A stretch of 35,624 bases of DNA from Bacteroidota bacterium (lineage in GTDB: Bacteria > Bacteroidota > Bacteroidia > Bacteroidales > UBA7960). The notes beneath the pieces were generated by a model. That model saw only the letters and a list, made by a program, of their open reading frames with translations, ran no database searches and had not been told where the DNA came from. Positions 25,630 to 33,431 of the stretch are shown one piece after another. The DNA is taken from contig RECE01000255.1 of the NCBI GenBank assembly GCA_007694165.1, positions 1 through 35,624 of the forward strand. Reading direction: 5' to 3'. Every line of letters starts with the position of its first letter. The first letter of the stretch is position 1. The position numbers were made by a program, and so were the translations under genes.

Positions 25630-25839
25630 TCAGGGATGTGGCTTGTCACGGGTGTTTTTACCAGGGTCATGAAATTTGCCGGTTGGTTCCATCAGCGGAC
25701 AATTTGAACAATCTGACGAGCATGAATCGCAATCCTCATCATCCTTAGAGGGTGTTTTGCTGAAATGTTTGTAAACACGATATCCCGCGTATGTGATTGC
25801 AGCAGCAACGATTATGATGGTGATAGTCCATTGTATCAT
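25630..25839 (-). CDS. FeoB-associated Cys-rich membrane protein
   Basis: 69 residues. One N-terminal transmembrane helix (WTITIIIVAAAITYAGYRVY) is followed by a Lys/Asp linker and a cysteine cluster (CDSCSSDCSNCP, five Cys). This is the pattern of the FeoB-associated family (PF12669-type), short single-pass proteins found beside feoB. It starts 15 bases after the feoAB stop and is surely in the same transcript. Its role is unproven; binding of Fe(II) or assisting FeoB assembly at the inner membrane is a reasonable inference from the Cys cluster and position. Confidence 0.9.
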   Translation of the reverse strand: MIQWTITIIIVAAAITYAGYRVYKHFSKTPSKDDEDCDSCSSDCSNCPLMEPTGKFHDPGKNTRDKPHP

Positions 25840-25854
25840 AAGACAAAAAACGCT

Positions 25855-28377
25855 TTAAAATCCCAGCAAGGATCCGATCTGGAAAACTAAGAATGCCACA
25901 AGCCAGGCAACACCGGTGGTGTAAAAAACAGTAAATACACCCCACTTCCAGTGCCCCGATTCTTTAATAATGGCAGCCAGTACTCCAATACAAGGGAAAT
26001 ACAACAAAACGAAAAGCATAAATGAAAGAGCCACCAGGGGGGTAAAAACCTTTTCTCCTTGTCGATTGCCATGGGTATGGGTTTGAGATTGAAGCTTTTC
26101 TGTTAGTGAAGTACTGTGAGTTTGCACGTTATCCTCGGCCTGGTATAATACACCCAGGGTACTTACAACAATCTCCTTGGCAGCAAGCCCTGACAACAAA
26201 CTAATGCTCATTTTCCAGTCAAAACCCAGTGGGGCCATTGCTGGCTCTATAAATCTGCCCAGCTGACCAATAAGGCTGTTTTCCTGACGTTTCTGGATAA
26301 AGTTGACTTCCATGGTTTCAATTTCTCTTTCTTTCTCTTCCAGCAATTGCTCTACAGGCCTGCCTTCGTCAACAGCATTTGTCAATTCTGCATCATATCG
26401 GTCACTGATTAGCTCCCTTTGCTGTTCTGTCAGTTTTTCGTATTCTATACCATGAGGGAAGTAGCCGAGTACCCAGATAATGATGGAAGCAACCAGTATG
26501 ATACCACTTATTTTTTTCAGGTAGTGAACCGCTTTGCTCCACATGTGAATTACAATGGCTTTCATTGTAGGCACCCTGTAAGGGGGCAATTCCATTACAA
26601 AAGGAACCTCCTCACCTTTAAACAAAGTCTTCTTAAACGTAATTGCAGCAAGTACTGCCATTAGAATTCCAATGGCGTAAATCATAAACAACATTGTGCC
26701 CTGGTAATTGGGAAAGAAAGCAGTGATAAACAGTACATAAACCGGCAGCCGGGCGCTGCAGGAGATAAAAGGATTAATGATCATGGTTAGCAGGCGATCA
26801 TTGCGGTTGGCAAGTGTCCGGGTTGCCATAATAGCAGGTACATTGCAGCCAAAACCCATCAGAAGGGGAATAAATGATTTGCCATGCAGTCCGATTCGGT
26901 GCATAAGTTTATCCATGATAAATACTGCCCTTGACATGTAACCCGTATCTTCCATAAGGCTGATAAAAAAGAATAACAGCACTATATTGGGAAGAAAAAC
27001 TATCACACCTCCCACACCACTTACCACACCATTGATAAGTAAATCTTTCAGGGGACCTGGATTCATAGTATTGTCAAGGGTCACGCTCAGAAATTCAACA
27101 CCTTCTTCAATCCACTCCATGGGATAACTTCCCAGCAAAAAAGTTGCAGAAAACATTACCCACATGAAAAACAGAAATATGGGAAACCCGAATAGTTTAT
27201 CGGTGAGCAGTGTATCGATTACTTCACTTTTCTTTCTCCTCTCATTTTCTGCCGGCACAATGGTTTCCTTGAGAGCACCGTTGATAAAACCATACTTAAG
27301 GTCTGTAATTATGGTATCGGTGGTATCGTTGAAAATGTTTTCGAGTTTTTGAATCTCTTTACCCGCCGAATCAAAAATGTCTTTGTGGTTGTGGCAATTC
27401 TCAATGATGGTCTGGGCTATAACATTGTCCTTCTCCAGCAGTTTAAGAGCCAGATAACGGGTGGAAACTCTGTCTGTAAGATGCTGATTGCCCGGAGCAT
27501 TGATTTTGTCCTGCAGGATTTTTAAGGATTTCTCAACAGGCTCTCCATAATTGATGTGGATATGCCTTTGTGTTTTATCCTTGTCTTCAAATACTTCTAT
27601 AACCTTGTCAAATACTTCTTTTATGCCTGTCCCTTTGGAGCTGACCGCAGGAATCATCGGGATGCCGATCATTTTTCCCAATGATTCGTAATCGAGCTTG
27701 TCTCCTTTTTTCTGAAACTCATCATACATATTTAGTACCATTACCACTTTTATATCCATGTCGATAAGCTGGGTGGTAAGGTAAAGATTCCTTTCAAAAT
27801 TGGAGGAGTCCACAATATTGATTACCACATCGGGTAAATGTTCGGTGATGAATTCACGGACATAAATCTCTTCCGGGCTATACGCTGAGATGGAATAGGT
27901 GCCGGGAAGATCGGTTATGTTGAATCGGTAGCCATCTTGTTTAAACCATGCCTGTTTGGCATCAACGGTTACTCCACTATAATTGCCTACTCGTTCGCGT
28001 GACCCTGAAGCATGGTTGAAGAAGCTGGTTTTTCCGCTGTTGGGATTTCCCACCAGGGCAACATTGATGTTTTTCCCGTTTTGTCGGGTGATTTTAAATC
28101 CCTCGCTGATGATAATCCCTTCGTAATCTGGCCCCGAATACTCGGTGGCACCATCTATTGGCATTACCTCTATCAATTGTGCTTCGCTGCTGCGCAATGA
28201 GATGTTGTAGCCCATAATGCTGTATTCGATGGGATCCTTCAGAGGGGCTTTCTTAATTACTTCAACTATCTTTCCTGATACGAAGCCCATTTCGATAATC
28301 CTTCTTCGAAATGCACCACGACCTTTAACTTTCTGAATTATACCTTTTTCTCCATTTTGCAAATCAAGTAATGTCAT
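25855..28377 (-). CDS. feoB: FeoA-FeoB fusion, ferrous iron transporter
   Basis: 840 residues from the ATG at 28375-28377; a Met 16 codons upstream (28425) is possible but the FeoA similarity begins here (MTLLDLQNGEKG). Residues 1-75 are a FeoA SH3-like domain (FRRRIIEMGFVSG). A linker leads to the FeoB G domain: G1 GNPNSGKTS with Lys116, G3 DLPGTYS, G4 NMYDE (NMxD type), with GVTVDA giving the G2 Thr. After the GDI-like helical part come the Gate/core membrane regions (LLMGFGCNVPAIMATRTL; SGLAAKEIVVSTLGVLYQ). It imports Fe(II) through the inner membrane. The Cys-rich partner follows. A Fur-like box lies upstream, suggesting iron repression. The fused form is common in Bacteroidota. Confidence 0.95.
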   Translation of the reverse strand: MTLLDLQNGEKGIIQKVKGRGAFRRRIIEMGFVSGKIVEVIKKAPLKDPIEYSIMGYNISLRSSEAQLIEVMPIDGATEYSGPDYEGIIISEGFKITRQNGKNINVALVGNPNSGKTSFFNHASGSRERVGNYSGVTVDAKQAWFKQDGYRFNITDLPGTYSISAYSPEEIYVREFITEHLPDVVINIVDSSNFERNLYLTTQLIDMDIKVVMVLNMYDEFQKKGDKLDYESLGKMIGIPMIPAVSSKGTGIKEVFDKVIEVFEDKDKTQRHIHINYGEPVEKSLKILQDKINAPGNQHLTDRVSTRYLALKLLEKDNVIAQTIIENCHNHKDIFDSAGKEIQKLENIFNDTTDTIITDLKYGFINGALKETIVPAENERRKKSEVIDTLLTDKLFGFPIFLFFMWVMFSATFLLGSYPMEWIEEGVEFLSVTLDNTMNPGPLKDLLINGVVSGVGGVIVFLPNIVLLFFFISLMEDTGYMSRAVFIMDKLMHRIGLHGKSFIPLLMGFGCNVPAIMATRTLANRNDRLLTMIINPFISCSARLPVYVLFITAFFPNYQGTMLFMIYAIGILMAVLAAITFKKTLFKGEEVPFVMELPPYRVPTMKAIVIHMWSKAVHYLKKISGIILVASIIIWVLGYFPHGIEYEKLTEQQRELISDRYDAELTNAVDEGRPVEQLLEEKEREIETMEVNFIQKRQENSLIGQLGRFIEPAMAPLGFDWKMSISLLSGLAAKEIVVSTLGVLYQAEDNVQTHSTSLTEKLQSQTHTHGNRQGEKVFTPLVALSFMLFVLLYFPCIGVLAAIIKESGHWKWGVFTVFYTTGVAWLVAFLVFQIGSLLGF

Positions 28378-28536
28378 AGCGGAAGTATATCTTTTATCAA
28401 CGCTCCATTTTTGGGCTTTTACCATGCAAGATGGTGTTCAAAAAGGAGAGGTCGTCATTTACATGTTCTTCATACTTCAGGATTAATAAGACTGGGTATG
28501 AATGCCCGGATTCTTTTGCTCCGGTAAATGTTTCCC

Positions 28537-28551
28537 GGATAATCATTATTT
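28537..28551. promoter_or_regulatory. Fur-box-like palindrome upstream of feoAB
   Basis: GGATAATCATTATTT matches the 7-1-7 Fur consensus TGATAATNATTATCA at 11 of 14 defined positions, with an intact GATAAT-N-ATTAT core. It lies about 20-35 bases downstream of the predicted feoAB start of transcription, where a bound repressor would block elongation or initiation. Iron control of feo is established in other bacteria; here it is inferred. Confidence 0.5.
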
Positions 28552-28574
28552 GGTCTTAATCCGGATAAAGTGTG

Positions 28575-28582
28575 CAAATTTA
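28575..28582 (-). promoter_or_regulatory. Candidate -7 element for feoAB
   Basis: TAAATTTG on the minus strand (plus CAAATTTA) fits TAnnTTTG. It is the only match in the region on that strand that lies upstream of the Fur-like box. No -33 TTTG at the expected spacing. Confidence 0.4.
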
Positions 28583-28736
28583 TGGAAAAAATGCCGTTAA
28601 CACTATAGCTATATTCAAAATCCCTATTTATGGGGATGCGGGTGGTTTTTTGTTATTGAAAAAAAAACAATCCTGCTGAGGAAATCAAGGTCTGTCTTAT
28701 TTACCTTTATTCTTTTAAAATGACTTTTTTATTTCA

Positions 28737-28744
28737 TACTTTTG
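28737..28744 (+). promoter_or_regulatory. Promoter -7 element of dxs
   Basis: TACTTTTG fits TAnnTTTG, 34 bases before the dxs ATG. The T/A-rich upstream stretch has no clean TTTG. Confidence 0.5.
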
Positions 28745-28778
28745 TAGTTTAATTAAGGTTTTTCAAAGTATAACGATA

Positions 28779-30707
28779 ATGACATTGCAGTCAGGAGACT
28801 TGTTGTCAAGTATTAATTCTTCATCTGATCTCAAGGGGCTTAACCCGGAGCAACTTCAACTGCTGTGTGAAGAGCTGCGGGACTTTATTATAGATGCTGC
28901 CTGTATCAATCCCGGCCATTTTGGTGCCAGCCTTGGGGTGGTAGAACTTACAGTAGCATTGCATCACGTTTTTAATACGCCCTACGATAAACTGGTTTGG
29001 GATGTTGGTCATCAGGCTTATGCCCATAAGATACTCACCGGACGAAGGGATTCTTTTCATACCAACAGAAAATATAACGGTGTAAGTGGCTTTCCCAAGA
29101 TGAGTGAAAGTCCGTATGACGCTTTTGGCACCGGTCATTCCAGTACCAGCATTTCTGCTGCCCTGGGCATGGCCATTGCTTCCGACCTGAAAAACGACAA
29201 AGACCGTCATCATATAGCCGTAATCGGTGATGGCAGCATGACTGCCGGGATGGCTTTTGAAGCCATGAACCATGCAGGTGTAGCCAATGCCAATTTACTG
29301 GTGGTACTCAATGACAATGGTATTGCCATTGACAAAAACGTGGGAGCGCTCAAGGAATACCTTACCGACATTACTACTTCAAGAACATATAACAAGCTCA
29401 AGGATGAGGTATGGAATATACTTGGGTCCATAAGCCGATACGGCCCCAATACCAGGGGACTGATACAAAAGCTTGAGAATGCCATAAAAACATCTCTGCT
29501 GAAGCAAAGCAATTTCTTCGAGTCGTTAAATTTCAGGTATTTTGGTCCGGTGGATGGGCACGACATCCATCATCTGACAAAAGTGCTTAACGATTTGAAG
29601 CATATCAAAGGTCCTAAGCTGCTGCATGTACTTTCGGTGAAAGGAAAGGGTTATCCTCATGCGGAAAAAGAGCAAACCAAATTTCATGCTCCCGGGTTTT
29701 TTAATAAAAAAACCGGTGAACTGAAAATTGCTCCCTGCGAAAAAGACAAGCCCCCAAAATTCCAGGTTGTTTTCGGGCAAACTATTCTTGAACTTGCACG
29801 CGAAAACCCCAATATTGTAGGTATTACTCCTGCTATGCCCAGTGGCTGTTCGTTGAATATTATGATGAGCGCAATGCCGGAAAAGACTTTTGACGTAGGG
29901 ATTGCAGAACAACACGCGGTTACTTTTGCTGCCGGGCTGGCAGCTCAGGGTCTGGTCCCGTTTTGCAATATTTATTCCTCGTTTTTCCAGCGGGCTTACG
30001 ATCAGGCAGTACACGATGTTGCACTACAGAATCTGCCTGTGATATTCTGTCTTGACAGGGCAGGGTTGGTAGGAGAGGACGGGCCCACGCATCATGGAGC
30101 GTATGATCTCTCTTTTTTGCGCTGCATACCCGGTTTTACCATTGCCTCGCCAATGAATGAACAGGAACTCCGAAACCTGATGTATACTGCTCAGCTTAAG
30201 CCCGCCGGCCCCTGGGTTATCAGATATCCACGTGGTAACGGCGTAATGAAGGATTGGAAAACACCTTTTGAAGAGATTCCCATGGGCAAAGGCAGAAAAC
30301 TCAGAGAAGGGAAGGACATTGCCATAATTACCATTGGCCCGGTGGGAAATGATGCATTAAGGGTGTGCGATGAACTAAAGAAGACCAAAAATATAAAAGC
30401 TGCTTTGTATGATCTGAGGTTTGTTAAACCCCTCGACCATGAGTTGCTGCATGAAGTCTTTTTACATTTTGATAAAATTATTACCATTGAGGATAATGCA
30501 GTAGTCGGTGGCATGGGAAGTGCTGTTCTTGAGTTTATGGCCGACAATAATTATCATGCGAAAGTAAAAAGATTGGGAATCCCCGATTATTTTGTCCAGC
30601 ATGGCACACTCAATGAGCTTCACAAGGAGTGTGGGTATGATTACAACTCCATTCTGAGAGAAGTGACCGAAATCTGCCAGACGAGTTTTGCTTTGTCTGC
30701 AAGCTAG
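28779..30707 (+). CDS. dxs: 1-deoxy-D-xylulose-5-phosphate synthase
   Basis: 642 residues, normal for Dxs. Thiamine diphosphate binding motif GDGSMTAGMAFEAMNHAG starts at Gly150 (Asp151) and ends with VVLNDN. The catalytic Glu377 sits in GIAEQHAVTFAAGLA. DRAGLVGEDGPTHHGAYD is the conserved Dxs/transketolase central motif, and HPGHF/SLGVVELTVALH near the N-terminus is also diagnostic. It condenses pyruvate with glyceraldehyde 3-phosphate to DXP, the first step of the MEP isoprenoid pathway, and feeds thiamine and pyridoxal synthesis in many bacteria. No other MEP gene is in the window. The next gene (ZIP transporter) starts 64 bases later on the same strand. Confidence 0.97.
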   Translation: MTLQSGDLLSSINSSSDLKGLNPEQLQLLCEELRDFIIDAACINPGHFGASLGVVELTVALHHVFNTPYDKLVWDVGHQAYAHKILTGRRDSFHTNRKYNGVSGFPKMSESPYDAFGTGHSSTSISAALGMAIASDLKNDKDRHHIAVIGDGSMTAGMAFEAMNHAGVANANLLVVLNDNGIAIDKNVGALKEYLTDITTSRTYNKLKDEVWNILGSISRYGPNTRGLIQKLENAIKTSLLKQSNFFESLNFRYFGPVDGHDIHHLTKVLNDLKHIKGPKLLHVLSVKGKGYPHAEKEQTKFHAPGFFNKKTGELKIAPCEKDKPPKFQVVFGQTILELARENPNIVGITPAMPSGCSLNIMMSAMPEKTFDVGIAEQHAVTFAAGLAAQGLVPFCNIYSSFFQRAYDQAVHDVALQNLPVIFCLDRAGLVGEDGPTHHGAYDLSFLRCIPGFTIASPMNEQELRNLMYTAQLKPAGPWVIRYPRGNGVMKDWKTPFEEIPMGKGRKLREGKDIAIITIGPVGNDALRVCDELKKTKNIKAALYDLRFVKPLDHELLHEVFLHFDKIITIEDNAVVGGMGSAVLEFMADNNYHAKVKRLGIPDYFVQHGTLNELHKECGYDYNSILREVTEICQTSFALSAS

Positions 30708-30771
30708 GCAGATACTCTAAGGAATTTAAAAAACGATAATATTTTAGAATTTGAACGATTTATTGAGTTTC

Positions 30772-31587
30772 ATGGATGATCACCAGGCGGTGATTCTTGC
30801 TTTCGGTTTGACTCTTTTTGCAGGACTTTCTACGGGGATAGGAAGTGCCATTGCTTTTTTTACTAAAACCACCAATACCAAATTCCTTTCTGTATCTCTG
30901 GGCTTTTCGGCGGGGGTTATGATTTATATTTCCTTTATGGAAATTTTGCCCAAAAGTATTGAAATAATGACTGATGATGCGGGACTTAAAACCGGAAATT
31001 TCTTAGCCATTGTTGGCTTTTTTGCGGGGATGCTTGTAATTGCTATCATCGATAAACTCGTACCCTCCTTCGAAAACCCACATGAAATACGAAAGGTGGA
31101 AGATCTCGAGGATACCCGCGAAACCGAAAAAAAGAGAAAGCTCTACCGAATGGGAATGATGTCAGCTCTTGCCATTGCTATACACAACTTTCCCGAAGGA
31201 CTTGCTACTTTCATTGTGGCATTGAAAGATATTAAACTGGGCTTTCCCATTGCCATTGCCATCGCCATTCATAACATTCCCGAAGGAATTGCGGTTTCGG
31301 TTCCGATTTATTACGCTACCGGAAGTCGAAAAAAAGCTTTTAAATATAGCTTCCTGTCCGGGCTTGCCGAGCCACTGGGTGCGCTTTTTGGTTTTCTTAT
31401 CCTGATGCCCTTTATGAATGATATCCTCTTCGGTTTTATTTTTGCTTCCGTGGCGGGCATTATGGTTTTTATTTCCATCGATGAGTTGCTTCCTGCTGCA
31501 AGAGAATATGATCAGCCCCACCTTTCTCTTTATGGTCTCATGGGCGGAATGGCGGTAATGGCCCTCAGTTTGATTCTGTTTCTCTGA
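30772..31587 (+). CDS. zupT: ZIP-family zinc/divalent metal transporter (ZupT-like)
   Basis: 271 residues from the ATG at 30772; a TTG at 30751 adds seven residues. Several transmembrane helices are evident (VILAFGLTLFAGLSTGIGSAIAFF, SLGFSAGVMIYISFMEILP). The ZIP metal-binding signatures occur on helices 4 and 5: HNFPEG at His138 and HNIPEG at His167. A charged cytoplasmic loop (EIRKVEDLEDTRETEKKRKLYR) lies between helices 3 and 4, where ZIP proteins usually have a His-rich loop, but here it is acidic/basic rather than His-rich. ZupT members import Zn(II), Fe(II), Mn(II) and Co(II). Metal choice cannot be read here. No metalloregulator or Zur box was recognised. Confidence 0.93.
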   Translation: MDDHQAVILAFGLTLFAGLSTGIGSAIAFFTKTTNTKFLSVSLGFSAGVMIYISFMEILPKSIEIMTDDAGLKTGNFLAIVGFFAGMLVIAIIDKLVPSFENPHEIRKVEDLEDTRETEKKRKLYRMGMMSALAIAIHNFPEGLATFIVALKDIKLGFPIAIAIAIHNIPEGIAVSVPIYYATGSRKKAFKYSFLSGLAEPLGALFGFLILMPFMNDILFGFIFASVAGIMVFISIDELLPAAREYDQPHLSLYGLMGGMAVMALSLILFL

Positions 31588-31956
31588 CAGATAAAACACC
31601 TCCTTGGTTTGTATTGTTTTGATTTTAATTGGATAAATAATGAACTACAAAGAGAATTAAAATCTTTTGGTCCGGAAAAAAAATAAAAATAATACATCTT
31701 GATTTGAATAATAATTTTTACATTTGCAATGCCTGATCAGGCATAAATTTTTCCCGGGCGTGTGGCAATCCGATGCTTTCCCTTTGCTTTCCACCCATTC
31801 ACAGATTTACCGAATAATATACTTGTAAGATTCCTGTAAGCTTAATTGCTCTTCCGTGTCAGGTATTGCAAATGCAGCTAATGAAAAAATCACTGGTTGC
31901 TTTGCCTGTTGGATATCAGGTAAATTACAGATTAGCGAACTTTAAATTATTTTAAC
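31588..31956. other. Long leader/intergenic region before the DUF1573 gene
   Basis: 369 bases. It holds a TACATTTG -7 element (31719-31726), a 16-base perfect palindrome next to it (31729-31744), and then about 210 bases of presumed leader. That leader contains a 24-codon open frame (31881-31955) ending one base before the DUF1573 ATG. A GTGG/CCAC pairing near 31762-31796 is weak. No known riboswitch was recognised. Confidence 0.55.
31719..31744 (+). promoter_or_regulatory. Promoter -7 element with palindrome at the predicted transcription start
   Basis: TACATTTG (31719-31726) fits TAnnTTTG. Three bases later ATGCCTGATCAGGCAT (31729-31744) is a perfect 16-base palindrome covering the expected +1 position near 31731. 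This is a good place for a repressor to bind. The binding protein is unknown. Confidence 0.5.
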
Positions 31957-32367
31957 ATGAAAACGATTCTCTTAGGGATTTGGTTGCTATCAACCACGCT
32001 GGCATTTGCTCAGACCCCAAATGCAGAAAGCAAAGCAGAAGCAGCAGGACTGCCTCATGTTGAATTCAAATCAACCACACACGACTTCGGGCAGATACCT
32101 CTTAAAGCCGATGCCACATGTGAATTCACCTTCACCAATACCGGCAAGGCTCCGCTGGTACTGAGCAATGTAAAAGCTTCATGCGGATGCACTGTTCCTG
32201 AATGGCCCAAAGAACCTGTATTGCCTGGAGAGCAAGGGGTTATCAAGGTAAAATATACCACGGTTAATCGTCCCAATGTTATCAATAAGGCTGTGATTGT
32301 TCACTCCAATGCCGATAACAAGCAGGTTATTCTGCGCATAAAAGGAGAGGTCATCAACGAAGGGTAA
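31957..32367 (+). CDS. Secreted DUF1573 domain protein
   Basis: 136 residues: signal peptide (1-19, LLGIWLLSTTLAFAQ), a short Ala/Glu-rich linker, then one DUF1573 (ASH/MSP-like immunoglobulin) domain. The diagnostic core is present: HDFGQIPLKADATCEFTFTNTG, PLVLSNVKASCGCTVPEWP and PGEQGVIKVKYT. The paired Cys in SCGCT are typical of the family. These small proteins are very common in Bacteroidota, exported to the periplasm or cell surface, and have no proven function. A very strong terminator follows directly, so it is a single-gene unit with a long leader. Confidence 0.92.
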   Translation: MKTILLGIWLLSTTLAFAQTPNAESKAEAAGLPHVEFKSTTHDFGQIPLKADATCEFTFTNTGKAPLVLSNVKASCGCTVPEWPKEPVLPGEQGVIKVKYTTVNRPNVINKAVIVHSNADNKQVILRIKGEVINEG

Positions 32368-32393
32368 CCCATACCGTGAAAAGGGATTGTGAT

Positions 32394-32440
32394 ATTACCC
32401 GAACCCATCCGAAAATCGGATGGGTTCGGGTAATTGTTTT
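32394..32440 (+). terminator. Strong intrinsic terminator after the DUF1573 gene
   Basis: Bases 32394-32412 and 32416-32434 are perfectly complementary (19 pairs, three-base AAA loop), and the downstream arm runs into TTGTTTT. The stem is unusually long and free of mismatches. It begins 26 bases after the DUF1573 stop. The A-rich bases on the other side are too few for efficient bidirectional use. Confidence 0.88.
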
Positions 32441-32470
32441 AGGGTTGGGGCAATTTTACGAAAAAATCAT

Positions 32471-32478
32471 TAGGTTTG
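32471..32478 (+). promoter_or_regulatory. Promoter -7 element of the thioesterase gene
   Basis: TAGGTTTG fits TAnnTTTG and lies 16 bases before the ATG at 32494, giving a leader of roughly 12 bases. A TTG at 32445-32447 is 23 bases upstream, slightly far for a -33 box. Confidence 0.5.
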
Positions 32479-32493
32479 CACCAAAAAATACTC

Positions 32494-32913
32494 ATGTACG
32501 TAAGTGAAACAAAGATCAGGGTAAGATATTCAGAAACTGACAAAATGGGTTATGTATATTACGGCAACTATCCTGAGTATTATGAAGTGGCCAGGGCAGA
32601 GGCTATGCGCGAACTGGGAATGACCTACAGGGAAATGGAAGATAAAGGTGTGATGATGCCTATTGCCTCTATGCAAATCAAATATTTGCGCCCTGCATTT
32701 TATGATGATCTGCTTACCATTCGAACAATTATCAAAGAATTGCCCGCTTCACGTATGCATTTTTATTATCAGGTATACAACGAGCAGCAAAAACTGCTCA
32801 ATACCGGCGAAACGGTACTTGCCTTTGTTAATATGAAAACAGGCAGGCCCTGTGCAGCACCTGAATGGTTTTTGAAGGCACTTGCAGAAAGATGGGATAC
32901 AAACACGGATTAA
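32494..32913 (+). CDS. Hotdog-fold acyl-CoA thioesterase (4HBT/YbgC-like)
   Basis: 139 residues from the ATG at 32494. The frame is open from a TTG at 32476, but that codon overlaps the -7 promoter element. The 4-hydroxybenzoyl-CoA thioesterase signature is at the N-terminus: RYSETDKMGYVYYGNYPEYYEVARAE, with the catalytic Asp16 and the following Tyr/Asn positions. A typical hotdog continues with IASMQIKYLRPAFYDDLLTI and FVNMKTGRPCAAPEWF. It hydrolyses acyl-CoA thioesters; the chain-length range is unknown. YbgC proteins often sit with tol-pal genes, but none are here. Confidence 0.92.
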   Translation: MYVSETKIRVRYSETDKMGYVYYGNYPEYYEVARAEAMRELGMTYREMEDKGVMMPIASMQIKYLRPAFYDDLLTIRTIIKELPASRMHFYYQVYNEQQKLLNTGETVLAFVNMKTGRPCAAPEWFLKALAERWDTNTD

Positions 32914-33024
32914 ACCAAAAAACCGTTTACATGTTATCATAATGTCAATGGAATGCCTGGCAGAACCTGATCTTAACAAAGTTCTACCAGCATTCGTTAT
33001 ATTCATCATTTAAAAGTTAATCCA

Positions 33025-33411
33025 ATGGAAATTATATTAGGTGAAAAGCAAATTGTTAAAGCACGCTACAAAGGATTTGAAATCATTACGGATCAACCGG
33101 AAAAAGCAGGAGGAGACAATTCTGCTTTATCTCCTTTTGATTTGTTTATGGTAAGCATTGGCACTTGTGCCGGATGGTATGTTAAATCCTTTTGTCAGCA
33201 GCGCAATCTTTCTGAGGAAGGAATCAGGCTTGAACAAAAAACAAGATTCAATCCTGACAAAAGGCTTATTGATAAAATAGAAATAGAGATTCATTTGCCC
33301 GCCGATTTTCCGGACAAGTACAGAGAACCCCTCATCAAGGCAGCCGGTGCCTGTACCGTGAAAAAACACGTTATGGATGCCCCTGAATTTTCTATTGTTA
33401 CCATCAAATAA
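33025..33411 (+). CDS. OsmC/Ohr-family peroxide-reducing protein
   Basis: 128 residues. Two conserved redox Cys are visible: Cys48 in SIGTCAGWY and Cys110 in AAGACTVKKH, 62 apart as expected for OsmC-like enzymes. The N-terminal pattern (ITDQPEKAGGDNSALSPFDLF) also fits, matching the GGxxxxxxPxE/DL motif of the family. These dimeric proteins reduce organic hydroperoxides using a Cys pair. The subgroup here is the short YhfA-like one, often annotated only as OsmC family. It lies 111 bases downstream of the thioesterase gene and 20 bases before the CoA-binding gene, which has its own promoter. Confidence 0.9.
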   Translation: MEIILGEKQIVKARYKGFEIITDQPEKAGGDNSALSPFDLFMVSIGTCAGWYVKSFCQQRNLSEEGIRLEQKTRFNPDKRLIDKIEIEIHLPADFPDKYREPLIKAAGACTVKKHVMDAPEFSIVTIK

Positions 33412-33424
33412 AATGCTAATTTTG
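33394..33424 (+). promoter_or_regulatory. Promoter of the CoA-binding protein gene, very close to its ATG
   Basis: ATTG (33394-33397), 19 bases, then TAATTTTG (33417-33424): both boxes and the spacing fit the Bacteroidota promoter. The -33 part lies inside the end of the OsmC gene. Only seven bases separate the -7 box from the ATG at 33432, so the transcript would be leaderless or nearly so. Confidence 0.6.
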
Positions 33425-33431
33425 CAACCCT

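Larger units (their letters stand above)
28378..28778. other. Divergent regulatory region between feoAB and dxs
   Basis: About 400 bases holding the feoAB control region on the minus strand (Fur-like box 28537-28551, -7 element 28575-28582) and the dxs -7 element on the plus strand (28737-28744). The feoAB leader would be near 190 bases if that -7 element is used. No riboswitch fold that I know was recognised in it. Confidence 0.6.

Noticed and set aside
28378-28425. 16-residue N-terminal extension of FeoAB
   Set aside because: FeoA similarity begins at the Met at 28375-28377. The extension (MVKAQKWSVDKRYTSA) has no family support, though it cannot be excluded.
32476-32493. TTG start for the thioesterase
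   Set aside because: The TTG is part of the TAGGTTTG -7 element; the ATG at 32494 gives the standard family N-terminus.
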